This document shows, in pieces, positions 45,049 to 57,349 of a stretch of DNA of 64,000 nt. The stretch is from the NCBI GenBank assembly GCA_964059195.1, contig CAXKWD010000001.1, forward strand, positions 157,778,532 through 157,842,531, given 5' to 3'. Every line of letters begins with the position of its first letter. Positions within the stretch are counted from its first letter, which is position 1. Made by a program: the position numbers and the translations under genes. Source of the DNA: Ectobius pallidus (lineage: Eukaryota > Arthropoda > Insecta > Blattodea > Ectobiidae). A model generated the notes under the pieces. It ran no database searches. It was not told the DNA's origin and saw only the letters and a program-made list of their open reading frames with translations.

Positions 45049-46300
45049 ATGTGCTAATCATGGGGTCTCATTTGAAACGCCTTTGAGAACCTTCAAGCTT
45101 CCATCAGGTATAAGCTGAATCTTTTCCAGGCACCTCCAAATCAGTTTTGACATAAATGTTTTCCACTCGAACTGTCTTTTGGAACCTGCGAGTTCCATTA
45201 TGGACTATATTTCGGTTCCTTCCGAACCTCCGCGGCGCATTTGGGTAACATTGGGCCTTTGGTTACTTTCGAGATTCCTCATGGTACCTTCGATCATCTT
45301 GCGCTCCATATTCACCCCCATTCGCACCCCTAGCGTATATCAGGTAACTTCGAGTACCATTGGGTACCTTCTTTCCTCTCTAGTCCTTTTCAGGCTCCTT
45401 CGAATACCTTAGAACAATTTCCGATCCTTTTTGTGTCGTTTCTTTCGCATTTCCAAAAACTCAAAGTTCCAGTGTGGAGAAAACTAAACTACGTCAACTC
45501 TATAGGCAAATGATTAGGACTATAAATAGCTGAAATATTTACTAATTCCTCCAAGGTATCAGGTGCAGTCACAATGCCTAATACTTTCTTGTAATCAATG
45601 GTTGAATCAAGCTTAAACTTAATTTAAGTTTGAATTTCGTAAGACATAAGCCATCGGTCTTACTTCTCTTCCATATAAAGACATATTGTAGAGTTTTAAA
45701 CATTCAACATTCATGAAAAGAGAACTTAATTTGCATGAGTCCGCTTCAATTCCGACAGCTCCATTTGCGACATTGTGTCATTCCCAACAGTGGTAATTGT
45801 CCCCTTGATATCTTGCGTCATTTGTCTTTATACTGTCCCTTTTATGCCTAGAAAACACAGAACTAACTATTCAGTGGAAGGAGGGGGGGAATTGCAGACT
45901 AAATCACCTTTCAAGAAGACCAAATACGAATCTATTCATTTTACTTAATAACCAGAAAAATGAAGCCGAATACAATAATTTATCGTTTAATAGACATGCC
46001 CTTAATGTAAAGAGTGTGTTTGTGTGTGTGTATATATACATTTATGAAGCTTTATGCACGGCTTAAGGAAAACAATATGATTCAGAAATAACATCAAAGG
46101 TTTCCTGGACGCAGATGCACATCAGTACAATGTTGGTGTATAAAAACATTGTTTTCAAAATCAATTTACAATATGCAACGTTTTAGACCACCTACCTCTT
46201 TATTTTGTATATATGGATTTAGCCAGCCATAGGCCATTTTTCTGAATTGTTTTCCTTGTCCTCAGTTTTTGCTTACCTTCTTATTCTTTTTCTTGTTATA
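45049..46300. other. Unassigned sequence
   Basis: 45060-45420 repeats ACCTT(C/T)GA- and GGTA(A/C)CTTC-like words loosely, without a clear period. A TG/TATA run lies at 46018-46040. Confidence 0.4.
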
Positions 46301-46380
46301 CACAGACACCCATGACCGAGGCGGGACTCGAACCCACAACCTCCTTCACCACGGCTCCAATAACTTCTGCGGAGATCGAC
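46301..46380 (-). repeat. tRNA-like fragment
   Basis: The minus strand reads TTGGAGCCGTGGTGAAGGAG then GTTGTGGGTTCGAGTCCCGC. The B box is intact but the A-box half does not fold as a D-arm. Most likely a SINE head remnant. Confidence 0.5.
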
Positions 46381-47193
46381 ACAATTTAAGGAAGCTAGCT
46401 AATCCCAAGCCTAAAACATTAATGAGCGAAAAGTTGAGAGTTCTTAAAAATGGTGGACATACTTCTTTTACTGCAAAAAACACCTATAATTATATGAGCC
46501 TATCGGAAAGTCACACATAATGACCATTGTCGGAGATGACAATGTCGCAAATGACACGATATGATATTTACTAATAACTAATGAAGATAGTGTAAGTATA
46601 TTCTACCAAAGCGGTCCGGAGAAGTAATGTAGGTAGGTCAGGATTACTCATCGTATTTTTTATCCACTCAACATTCTGTGCATAAGATAGTAAAAAGGGT
46701 TATAGGAAGAATGGCAATCCTTAATAAATGCCCATGGTCCCAAGATAGCATCTCCATTCGAAAATTTCAACACAATTACTCTACACTAGGTGAAATTTTC
46801 TCTCACTCGATATCATCGATTTGAGATGTCGGTACGAAGATTTTTTGTCCATTTGGTACAGGCCTACAATGCATAATACTGCTGTATGTCGTATTAAAAA
46901 CTCCAGGAGAACATCACAATGGATGTCGGCGTTATGTATAACAGCAGTTCACGATAATTTTGTAGCAGTATGTTTTGTTAATTAGTTTAGTTTCCACGGA
47001 TGAATCTAAATAGTTTATGCTTGAGTGCATTGCAAACAATGCTATAAGCAGAAATTTTTCATGACCATTTGGTATTTGTTATCTAAATGAATTTCCCCTG
47101 CAGTCTGATATATTGAAGGGTGTTTCATAAGGCTTATCGCAATAAAGTGCCATCTTTTCTGCTATTCAAACAAACTTATTTTTTTACAATAAA
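46381..47193. other. Unassigned sequence
   Basis: No supported feature. GAAGGGTGTTTCATAAGGCT at 47116 resembles a Tc1/mariner-type terminus but has no partner. Confidence 0.35.
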
Positions 47194-47366
47194 ATAGGTG
47201 CATTCCCTACGCGGTATCGTCCGGCCTAGTGTCCTCGGTCGGGCCGTGGGCCTTCCCCCCACGGCTCCCAGGCCAGGACCGGCCTCCGGGCCGAACACTT
47301 CATCATCATCATCATCCTCATCATCATCCTCATCCTCATCCTCATCATCATAATCATAGGTGCATT
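47194..47366 (+). mobile_element. Short G+C-rich SINE with (TCA)n tail, family S7
   Basis: ATAGGTGCATT at 47194-47204 and 47356-47366 flanks the insert. The body GGCCTAGTGTCCTCGGTCGG and GCTCCCAGGCCAGGACCGGC is strongly G+C-rich and ends in a TCA/TCC triplet tail. No tRNA boxes are obvious, so it may be 5'-truncated. Confidence 0.85.
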
Positions 47367-48746
47367 TTTTAGCAGTCCATACTTTTCATACTTACTAAAG
47401 AAATAAGTAGCATAGGTAATGTAAGAAGTATATATATATTTTTTTTTAAATTTACCGCTAAACATTAATCTAGTAGGATTTCTCTGTTCTCTACCAGACA
47501 TTGCACGTGTCTGCAGACTTCTCTTGTGGCTTTTTCTTATGGAAACCAGATCATACCAACGAACTCTTCCTTGAAGGGATACAAGGGTTTGTATATAGCT
47601 TGAATTTATATAACAGCAGACAAGAGGATCCGCGTCCAGTTTGGTGTCAACCTTATGGCGTGGGAAATGATGTCATTAAGAAAGTAAAAGAGTGGCGGAG
47701 TGGTGGAGCATAATGACTCCCCAGCGAAGACTTGAAAGTGTAATAGCTTTCCAAAACATTGAACAAACTCAAACATAAACTTGTGGCCATAACTAGAGGG
47801 CTATCTCATCACATAGCAGCTCTCTATGGTGTCCAACAGTTCTATGTAATCTCATTACAGTAACACAGAGGGCCTCTTGGTATGTCTTTGCTTATTATTA
47901 CTTGAAGCATAACAGTATCGAATTAAGCATCATCAAAATAATGTGTTCGCCATTATCTCAAATCCAACTTTTGAAAGAAGGCAGTCTGCTTACAGAAAAT
48001 TGAATAAAGGATACTACAGGAGTGACACATATATACTTTATAATCAGCTGCCACGTTTTACTTCGTGTTTTTATGGACTCATGAAAAAATAGGCCTAATA
48101 ACAACATAATAATAATAATAAAGTAATTATTCGCCGGAATTTTTTCTAACGCTCTGTTTCTAACATGCATTCTTTTTACATTCCTTACATACAGAAAATC
48201 AAGCTTTAATTAGTTTTGGTTACATAAAAACTTGGATTCTCATAGTCTAATTCGGTTAATGACCAATGTTACAAAATATTTTAAGGGTTTTACATAGAGG
48301 AAATATAAAAATGAATTCTTCTTCTTATTATCGAGATAAATTATTGGGATTGGGATTTTAAATGATTCTCTGCTTTATAAGTGCTTGAATTTAATTTTAA
48401 TTTTTGAAGTAATAATGCCAAAATATATATTTTTTTAAATTAAAAGAAAATTCAATTTATGGGGAAAAGGACGCAACTCAAAAAAAAGAAAGTTTTGCCT
48501 TTCAAGGACGGGATCTGCAATCAGTATTACGTGTGTGAAAGACCCTTTACTTGTTACAGCCAATGCCAACATTTTTGTGTCTCCTTATAATTTACTTCTT
48601 TTGATATGTTTCTTTTTTTCAAATGACGGATTCTTTTATGGCAATTCCTCCCAACATAATGAAGTCTGCATATTGTAAAACTGCGACTGACATGAGGAGA
48701 AACTTAGGTTTCCAATAAAATTAAATTTATTGCAAAATGAAACTCG
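47367..48746. other. Unassigned sequence
   Basis: Open frames at 47501-47713 (plus) and 47958-48170 (minus) have no recognisable family. Confidence 0.4.
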
Positions 48747-49124
48747 AACCTGTATGTTCTCTCTCTCGAATCCTATGCCCCCATGTTTGGGCAAAGAGCC
48801 TCCAAGTGGAGGTTTCTGTTTACCGATGTGAATTTTGTTAAGCTTCTATTCCTAGAGAGGGCAGAGGGGGACAAGTGGTAAGCCCATCGCCCCTTAACCT
48901 CCCTCCGGAAACTAAGGTATTACTTGGACGTGAAAGGGCCGATAAAAATTTTGTCCAGAGGCTCTAATTTAGGCTTGGAGTTCTTTTACGTGCCATAAAT
49001 CTACGAAGACTCCGTGCCCAGGATTTTTACGTCCATCGACTGCAGCCGGGTTTGATCCCGCGACCGTCGGATCTAGAGGCGGGCACGCTACCTCTAGACC
49101 ACCGCAGCTGACAACCTGTATGTT
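48747..49124 (-). mobile_element. tRNA-derived SINE, family S3, full copy
   Basis: AACCTGTATGTT lies at 48747-48758 and 49113-49124. The minus strand begins CAGCTGCGGTGGTCTAGAGG, TAGCGTGCCCGCCTCTAGAT and CGGTCGCGGGATCAAACCCG, with A and B boxes. It ends in a GA-rich tail (CGAGAGAGAG). Same family as 20754-21156. Confidence 0.93.
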
Positions 49125-49159
49125 AACCATTAAACAATTTCGTTACAGGCTACAGTCTT

Positions 49160-49559
49160 CAGGGTGTCCACTGGTCGGGAAAATCCGGAAATCCGGGAAT
49201 TTCGTATGGTCGGGATAATGCGGGAAAGGTCAATGAATTTGTTAAAATATCCGGGAAAATTCGAAAAATTGCAAAGTGGAATCAAAAAGACGTCTAGACA
49301 ATAATAGGCCTATATGAAAGTATATTTAATTTATTTTATTGTTCCTAATTTTTGTATCTGTTATAGCCTAAGTAATTATTGTTCGCATTTACTTTTTGTT
49401 ACTAAAAGTTTTTCTTATTTAATGTATGTATAATCCTACAATTTTTCTTACACAGTTATTAAAAAGTGCTTCATATTTTGGCGTGGAATTTCTGAAATAA
49501 TCAATGAAAATCAGGGAATAAGCCGGGAATTTCTTCAGCATTACTTGGTGGACACCCTG
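49160..49559. mobile_element. 400-bp TIR element with probable 5-bp target duplication
   Basis: CAGGGTGTCCAC at 49160 is inverted at 49548-49559 (GTGGACACCCTG). GTCTT occurs just outside on both sides (49155-49159 and 49561-49565, with one extra G on the right). CCGGGAA and CGGGAAA words repeat near the left end and near 49515-49535. No coding sequence. Superfamily unclear: the terminus looks hAT-like but an 8-bp duplication is not present. Confidence 0.7.
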
Positions 49560-49565
49560 GTCTTG

Positions 49566-50458
49566 CTATTTTATTTAGATCTCTAGTAGTATTAAACCTC
49601 TTTCTTTAAAACAACAACAATCTTTCCTGGTTTTTTATGAAAGTAAGTTAACAGCAAACAATATAAATTTTGCCCATTTTGCTTGATGGAAGAATAGAAA
49701 GTATACATTCTAGTAACAATATAGATTGGGCAACTGTTGAAAGTCTTGCGTTTGCGCGGTTTCCCCCAGGAGCCTGAGCATTCTTCTAGGGTGTGTCTCA
49801 CTATCGGTTAGTCTCAATTCCGGTTTTTCCAGACATCGTCTATTCCCTGCTGCTTTTTGATACCTATTCGCGAATTCTTTAAATGCTTCGCTCGCTGAGA
49901 CAAATCTTCCCAGCCGGATCCAAAGTGTGCCTACAACCGTACATCTATTGCGAGTAGAGGTTATTGCCACTACGATATTGGAAACGAGCAAGCATACTAT
50001 TTGGTATTTATAGTGTGAATTAGGAGACGAGGCAAATAATTGAAGATCGAACTGCGAAGTGTTGCAATATAACGCCTCCATGCGGTGAACATGTAAATCC
50101 AATATTCAATACTTGGCTGCTATATATACCAAATAAGTGCCTCTCGAAGTCCCAGTGCCGTATATAATAGCTGTTTTCATTATATAGACTACATAAAACT
50201 ATCTTGTACGGAATGTTGAAAATAACCAACATTCTGGCAGTAAGAATTACACAAGCCAAAACAATGAACTTTTACGAAAATATTGTCAATCCATTAAATG
50301 TCTTATCTACGGCATATAAAATATAAGAACAATAATATTTTTTTAAAATGAGAAATAAGAATAGCCTACAACGTCCCGTTTAGGGCGAAGGCCTACCGTA
50401 GGAGGTTAGTAACTCATGCGGTGGGCTAAACCGCGTAAGAATATATTCTTTTACTGCA
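49566..50458. other. Unassigned sequence
   Basis: A 130-codon minus-strand frame at 49710-50102 is open, but I recognise no domain in it and regard it as unproven. Confidence 0.35.
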
Positions 50459-50477
50459 CTCCTTAGTAGTGATGAGC

Positions 50478-50662
50478 AAATGCAAGACCAAGACCAAGAC
50501 CAAGGCGGTCTTGGTCTTGGTCTTGGTATTGCACTCTCAGTCTTGGTCTTGGTCTTGCATAGGTAACCCTGGTCTTGGTCTTGGTCTCGGTCTTGCATCA
50601 GTGGTCTTGGTCTTGGTCTCGGTCTTGCATACTCGGTCTTGGTCTTGTTGCAAGAGTCTTGC
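50478..50662. repeat. Left subterminal GGTCTT array
   Basis: A short CAAGACCAAGACCAAGACCA block is followed by four clusters of GGTCTTGGTCTTGGTCTC with CGGTCTTGCAT spacers. Coding frames here (RPRPRP, DQDQDQ) are artefacts of the hexamer. Confidence 0.95.
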
Positions 50663-51050
50663 AATTTTATTTTATGCATCTTACTGTGATCTATGGCGTT
50701 TACATGATTTAAAGTTACACCGATTACATGTGTGTTATTGCTTGCGAAAGTAACGAAAGCTAATTGCTTTTAGTTGCTTTGACTATGTAAACAGTCAAGT
50801 GATGTCACACTGTTTGCCGGAATGTCCATGGTGATATAAGCTAGAACAGTAAACTTTGAGTGTAAGTTTAAATATTCTCTGTTATCCTATTGCAGAACTT
50901 TAAACCCAAAATCCACGAGATGCTAACACTATTTGAGAGCGTAAAATTATGAATATTATATTGTAAAGTTTCAAATTGAACGTCTTTGGAGACAAGAAGT
51001 AATATTAACAAGATGTGTATGATACATAACGGCTAGATATATAAGTATTA

Positions 51051-51208
51051 ATGAACCACAGATTATTGTCTCTGTTGGACATTACATTAGAATATTATAG
51101 GAGAAAACTTAGAGCAATAATAGGAGAAAGATTCCATCTGGCGCTGTGAATTGAACTCCGGCTTAGCTCAGTTAGTAGAGCATTGGTGCGAATAGCCAAA
51201 GGTCTCAT
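51051..51208 (+). repeat. tRNA-like repeat T, copy 3
   Basis: TGAACCACAGATTATTGTCT, GTTGGACATTACATTAGAAT and TATAGGAGAAA match the inverse of 13886-13945. Then the tRNA-like part CGGCTTAGCTCAGTTAGTAG, AGCATTGGTGCGAATAGCCA follows in plus orientation. It is interrupted at 51208 by another SINE and continues as GGTCTCATAC after 51348. Confidence 0.7.
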
Positions 51209-51348
51209 GATGATGATGAGTGTTCTGCCCGAAGGCAGGTCCAGACCCTGGACGAAGCCATGGGGTGATGACCACGACTCGTCTGAGGTGATTCAGGCAA
51301 GGATGATACCGCGGAGATTTGCCATTGCCTCTCGCGGAAAGGTCTCAT
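51198..51348 (-). mobile_element. Short SINE with (ATC)n tail inside repeat T, family S8
   Basis: AAAGGTCTCAT at 51198-51208 and 51338-51348 flanks a 129-bp insert. On the minus strand it reads CCGCGAGAGGCAATGGCAAA, the CATCACCCCATGGCTTCGTC block and CTGCCTTCGGGCAGAACACT, then a CATCATCATC tail. Confidence 0.9.
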
Positions 51349-52017
51349 ACAATACATAATCTTCACACTGATTTAATTCTGTAGTGTGTCTTCCCATATA
51401 CCCGGAACATGTCTTTTCATAAATATGTGACATTTACAGTTTTACCCTTGTAAATCGGAAGCAATTTTATTTATAACGCGTTTCTCCAAACTTACTTGAA
51501 ACGTGCCTGATTGTTAAACTTAAAGTTTAAGTGTTACTAATTATCATCTCCTTTCCTTAGATCATAATATACCTTTTACATTGATTGCGCATCTTTCCTG
51601 TAACATAATTAGTTCCTTCTGCTACCAAACCCTCTGTCTATTATTTAAAGTCACGTTCAGTCTACCTGGGAAAATATATCGCTTTGAGATCCTCTTTAAG
51701 AAATTTGGTTTTTCAAGAACGTGCTTTTTCACAATACCTACGTATTTACCAAGACTTATTCATACCCATCACCATTTTATAATAAAGCAATTACCTTAAC
51801 TATTCAATATTCAACTAATTCATTTAATCTACTGTACTTAATCATTATTACCATCAAAAATCACCTTCTATCTAATAAATTCCATATCAAATTTATATGT
51901 GAGAGTAGGGTATGAATATTAATGATAGGTTAAAAAAGGATATCATCGTTAATGAAATAGGCTACTGAGCATGTTAATAGGAGTTTTAAGTTACAGGGAC
52001 TGATTAAAGTTTCAAAC

Positions 52018-52254
52018 CCTCAGTCATAGGCCGCCCCATGGCTGAGTGGATAGACCGTTCGCCCTCCACCGCTGGGACCCGGGATTGGATCTCGATGGAA
52101 CAATGTGAAATTTGTGATGGACAAAGTGGGGTCAGGGCAGGTTTTCTCGGGGTGCTCCTGTTTCCCCTAGCATATCTCATTCCATCGTTGCTCCATTCAT
52201 CATAGTATGACCATTTGGTTGTAATAACGAATTATTATAGATCCTCAGTCATAG
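52018..52254 (+). mobile_element. tRNA-derived SINE, family S9
   Basis: CCTCAGTCATAG lies at 52018-52029 and 52243-52254. The head GCCGCCCCATGGCTGAGTGG with ATAGACCGTTCGCCCTCCAC and CCCGGGATTGGATCTCG carries an A box and a weakened B box. The body has GGTTTTCTCGGGGTGCTCCT. It sits within the hAT-like element. Confidence 0.9.
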
Positions 52255-52788
52255 CTTTCTTTTAACCCAGTGAGAGGTTAGAGAAACTAGTTATTGAATA
52301 ACTGTATGGCAGAATTTATTTATATTGTACGCAAAATGAAATTTCATATATGGCTTAGGGCCTTTGTTACATCTGTTTGCCTTTCGTACCATAATACTAG
52401 AGAACTATTGCAATTAAACATTTTAAAAATGAATATGGAGTGTTTATCGTGAATTTAACTCCCACCAATTGAAGGAACTAGCTGTCTGGAATCCCATTCA
52501 GGGAAATCCGTCAGATTAATTGTTAGTTTTCATTGCAGTAATTTGTTTATCGTAGTGGTGAGAGAGGTTGTATACAGATTTCATATGTATTATTTGAATG
52601 GTGCGCTCGTTTTTGGATACGGACAGTGTTACGCACCGGATCTGCTCTCATTGGTTGCCTCACGATGAAGCAACCTCTATATTATAGGCCCACTAGCCTT
52701 GGGACTACCCCGGCTAGCGACTCTGCGGCGCCTTTGAGTAGCGGTCGCTGCATACACAACGGGGCTTTATAAAACGTTTTCAAATGCA

Positions 52789-53010
52789 AGACTGCAAGAG
52801 TCTTGCAGTTAGGTCTTGTTCTTGCCAGAGTCTTGCAGGGTTGGTCTTGGTCTTGGTCTCGGTCTTGCATGGTCGGTCTTGGTCTTGGTCTCGGTCTTGC
52901 ATGGTCGGTCTTGGTCTTGGTCTTGCTAACGCTGATGCGGTCTTGGTCTTGGTCTCGGTCTTGCATTTTCTGCAAGACCAAGACCAAGACTGCAAGACCA
53001 AGACTGGTCT
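52789..53010. repeat. Right subterminal GGTCTT array
   Basis: Clusters of GGTCTTGGTCTTGGTCTC and CGGTCTTGCATGGT are followed by an inverse block CAAGACCAAGACCAAGACTG next to the terminus, mirroring the left arm. Confidence 0.95.
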
Positions 53011-53254
53011 CGCTCATCACTACTCCTTAGTGGAAAAATATTCAATTTAATGTTATAAAAATCAGTAGTGGACTCATTCTTAAAAAGCTCGATCATAAAA
53101 TATTACAAATCCAATAACGAATCTATGTAAAAAGAACAAAGCAACATCGCCAACGTTCAGAATGCGGTCCTATCTCTTTCAAAAGGGAACACCAGTTCAC
53201 GCGTATTCGTTCTCTTCGCCCTCATACCTGTTCTTCAATTGGAGTTCCAGCGGC

Positions 53255-53709
<455 letters not shown>

Positions 53710-54016
53710 TATCATTCATATAGGTCTGGCCGTTAAGGAGGAAATGTAACATTACCTTAATCAAGAATAATTCCGAAAAGCCAATGTTGTATAACTTTAC
53801 TGCATTGTCTGTACTGTTCATTCAAACGGATTTAGAAACAAATGAAGGTGTGACAGCGATCAGTGAGAGCCATAAAAACAGTGCCGTCCTTAATGACGCA
53901 ATGAATCTTCTGAATGACCACTTGAGAAACGGCTTTCTCGATCCCTGTCTACGTGACTACTAGGAATGCGTCAAGAAGATGCGACACAACTGAAACTAAC
54001 GTCAAATTTATTACAA

Positions 54017-54047
<31 letters not shown>

Positions 54048-54121
54048 TAATAATAATAATAAAAACTAGTTTCATAAACGTCGGCTGTTTTAGATCTTTT
54101 CTTTACAATGTTACCGCACTT
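53710..54121. other. Unassigned sequence with poly-A tract
   Basis: A run of about 27 A at 54020-54046 leads into AAT triplets. No feature otherwise. Confidence 0.6.
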
Positions 54122-54340
54122 TACCTAAGGTTCGATCCCGGCCCAGGTCGATGGTATTTATGTGCATAAATGTGACAGACCCATGCCGGTAAATTTACAT
54201 TTATGTGTGCATAAATGTGACAGACCCTGTAAATTTACATGCATGTAAAAGTACTCCCGAGGGACAAAATTTCGGCACAACGGCGACGGTCACAGGCTTA
54301 AGTTGCAGTACATCTCCGTCATTAATTAACCATAAAAAAA
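54122..54340 (+). mobile_element. tRNA-derived SINE, family S2, truncated copy with internal duplication
   Basis: It starts inside the tRNA head at AAGGTTCGATCCCGGCCCAG, so the A box is lost. The segment TTTATGTGCATAAATGTGAC plus AGACCC and TAAATTTACAT occurs twice in tandem (about 54158-54200 and 54201-54242). The 3' part matches 7647-7882. No clean target duplication seen. Confidence 0.85.
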
Positions 54341-54676
54341 ATTAAAATTGTACTTTGACATAAGTTACTTTTAAGAGATTCCGTAAAACATTTTATTTGC
54401 AGATGGCATTATTGTGTGCATATAATTAACATCCTATTCCCATAGTCATTAGCCATTTTAGATGGTTTTCTTGACTTGAGTCAGAATTCTCTGTCAAGTG
54501 ATTCCTCATTTTTTCTCATGGGTCTGAGTGCACCCCATTCCAGACCTATCTATGAAAAAAAAAAAAAAAAACTCAGGGAAACTATCAGGTATCGAACCCT
54601 GTCTTCCAGATCCATAGTCAGCAACACTAAACTAATATATAATAAGCTGAAAATAATATTGCTGTGATGATGATTA

Positions 54677-54718
<42 letters not shown>

Positions 54719-55375
54719 GTTACAGAGGTTACATTCCTGCAGTGTTGTTATTAACACTAAAAATGAAGTTTGTTCCCACAGGAATTGTCCACGTTATTAT
54801 TTACGAGTTGAAAACTGGCTGCAGCTCCAATAATTCAACCCATAAAATACGCAAACATCACCTGGAAATACATACATAGTGTCAATAATGGTTTTCCATA
54901 ATCAACATGTCAATGCGGACATCCCGTGAGATTTCTCGATTTGATTACCAATGTTTCGACTCCTGGGGATTAGATGTCTGGCTGATGATGAAGTGATACA
55001 AAGTAAAACATTACAAGAAAAAAACTGAAATAAAAAAACTAGTTATGTATGTCGACAATCTGAATGTTGTGGATTAGATCAGTTGAAAGAAACTACTATA
55101 CTATAATACGCTTATTACATGTACGTAACGGTATCGTAATGATATTCATTTTGATACAGATTTTCATTTTAACACAGGCGTGGTATCGATTATTATCGAC
55201 ACGGAACGATCTTGAAACTTTGAGAGAGAGACTTAAACTGCGCAATAAATAGCCTGTATTTAAAATAAAATAAATTCTGTTCGTGTTAATGTTAATAATA
55301 TACTAAATTGAGTTTATTCCTTCTTGTAAAAATCCGTTTGTTTCAAGAAAAGGACTAAGAACAGGCTTCGACTTG
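54341..55375. other. Unassigned sequence with (ATT)n microsatellite
   Basis: ATT run at 54677-54718. A weak tRNA-like B-box remnant (inverse of GGTTCGATACC) lies near 54589. Open frames have no family. Confidence 0.45.
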
Positions 55376-55610
55376 ATCGTACGGCATCAGATGTCATCTA
55401 TCGCAGAAGTCAACTACGAGAACTTGCTAACAGCTGATTGCCGCGGTCAGCCGATTTTTAATTTTTTATGTACCTAAAATCTAAAAAAGTTGTAAATTTT
55501 GATCGAACAAAATCAGTCGTATGCAACTTGCCTATAGGTAATGGTAATTAAGATACTTCTATGCAAATTTAAGAAACAATAAACATAATAGTATCTTAAT
55601 ATATTGCATA
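55376..55610 (+). repeat. Diverged repeat Q, copy 2
   Basis: GACTTGATCGTACGGCATCA, CATCTATCGCAGAAG, CAGTCGTATGCAACTTGCCT and AGTATCTTAATATATT follow the order of 38110-38345 inverted. Confidence 0.55.
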
Positions 55611-55647
55611 ATGTACTATTCTTTTAGCGCGAAGAAGTATTACAGTG

Positions 55648-56415
55648 TACAGTCGGTCAAATAAAAAACGTCGGGACTCGTATGCAGTTAAAATTAAAGT
55701 TTTAACGCATTAGTTCACAAGTTTCCTATAAAAAACATAAAATACAGGACATTCTCGGAACATATGAGGCCATGCGACAGGAGGGAAAAAAAATTAACAA
55801 CGAGGGAAAAAATGAACTACGCGGAAAGCGCAACACACGATATTCAACTTAATGTATTGTCATAATTCATTTTGCTGTGTGTCATCGCGCCACATAGGCC
55901 TACAAATGCTAGCTTGAAAGAAAGTGTAGTTAGGGCTGTAACTGACCTGCATTTTTCGGCACTGAAGCATCGAGAAGGTTCCATATTTCTTAAAGACCAT
56001 ATTTCTTAATGCGACCGGAAGTTTTCATAGGAATCGTGGATCTGGCCAGCCGCGTATTTCGATGCTAGATTGGTTGCAGAAGTTGAACGTAAGTTATTGG
56101 TTTTGCACTACAAGTACCAGTATTATAAAATAAAATCTTTAAAAAATGCTCCTTGAATAATCATATTCCTTGCGAATTTATTAATTATTAATATTATAAG
56201 AATTTGCAACCAAGAATATGGCGGATGTGAGACCTATAGCCACAGCCTTCTATACATGTTTGTTTTGGAACAAAACTGACTAAATAATCAAGAAAATACA
56301 TGGATAGACAAGAGGCGTGTGTGAACCTAACCTTAAGTCTTCCTGTACATGCGCATATGCTCGTTCGTGATACTTAATCAAATACCGCCCGACGTTTTTT
56401 ATTTGACCGACTGTA
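55648..56415. mobile_element. Tc1/mariner-like TIR element with TA target duplication
   Basis: CAGTCGGTCAAATAAAAAAC plus GTCGGG at 55650 is inverted at 56388-56413 (CCCGACGTTTTTTATTTGAC plus CGACTG). TA is present outside both ends (55648-55649 and 56414-56415). Length 764 bp. I could not recognise a transposase frame inside, although the length could hold a heavily decayed or internally deleted one. Confidence 0.88.
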
Positions 56416-57349
56416 CGCTTGTAACATTTCATCATAATTGGACTTAGGGATTTGGAGGAATACATTTTATAAACCACAGTGTGTTTTTAATAGTAAAAGT
56501 TGTATGCAACCCCTTAAAAGAATCTTCCTCCATTTGGAAAAGGAAAAAAAATCTGAATTTGTTTATATTTAAATGTAGGCCTATGTAGTAAATACGAATT
56601 TCAGTGTATTTCAAGCGATCGCATTATCATTGACGTTTTACAAGACAGACTGAAACCGCAGAGAATGTGTAGAAAGGACTTGTTTCCGCGTGCCGTAGTT
56701 TCCAATTACACCGGGCTTGACCATGTTCGCAATTACTCTGGGAATGCTGTAACCATGATTCCCTGCTCTTAGACCCCAAAAGCATGCATGTCACAGATGA
56801 TGTAGAGACTGAAAAAAAAAAATACAGACGCTTTGGCAGCTTTCAAAAACGAGAATATAGCCTGTTTAAATTAAATATAGGCCTACACGACGGATGGGAC
56901 AAAAGTAATGCAAGAAGTTTCTTTTATGTTTGTTTATAAAATATACAGTCCTATAATACTAAACTCTACTAAAAGAAATCTTATTTTCAATTTACTTTGC
57001 AGTGTTTGTAATAATTCTACAATTTACTTTTTGGTCCTCCCCCCACCCCTCGACCATAGCCCATACTCCGGCCTCAACAACTTTTCGGCGCATTTGTTCT
57101 ATTGCTCCATTTCCCATTCTTGTAAATCCTAAAGCAATGAGGAAATGCTGTTTGCTTCAGCACTAATATAACTTTGTATTTTCTTTGCGTTCGGTCATCT
57201 GTCTCGCTGGGGTCTTGTCTCCGAACCGGTATTCACCTGATAGAATGAGGAAAACCCCGAGAAAAACTCACTCGGATCGGTTATTACGAGGATTCAGCTG
57301 TAATGGCCCGGAAAATTATTATTTTTCAAAAAAGCATTCTCTTTCTCAT
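56416..57349. other. Unassigned sequence
   Basis: 57185-57300 has GAGGAAAACCCCGAGAAAAA, a block seen in insect SINE bodies, but no tRNA head. Confidence 0.4.

Larger units (their letters stand above)
50459..53030. mobile_element. hAT-like element with hexamer-repeat arms and perfect 8-bp target duplication
   Basis: CTCCTTAG lies at 50459-50466 and 53023-53030. Immediately inside, TAGTGATGAGC (50467) is inverted at 53012-53022 (GCTCATCACTA). Both ends continue into arrays of the hexamer GGTCTT or its complement. The 2.56-kb element contains no transposase but holds several nested insertions: the tRNA-like repeat T near 51051-51208, a SINE at 51209-51337 and a SINE at 52030-52242. Confidence 0.9.

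Noticed and set aside
49710..50102. 130-codon minus-strand frame
   Set aside because: No recognisable family and overlapping unrelated frames.
50380..53020. Open frames rich in RPRPRP and DQDQDQ
   Set aside because: They follow from the GGTCTT hexamer arrays in all frames and have no independent coding signal.
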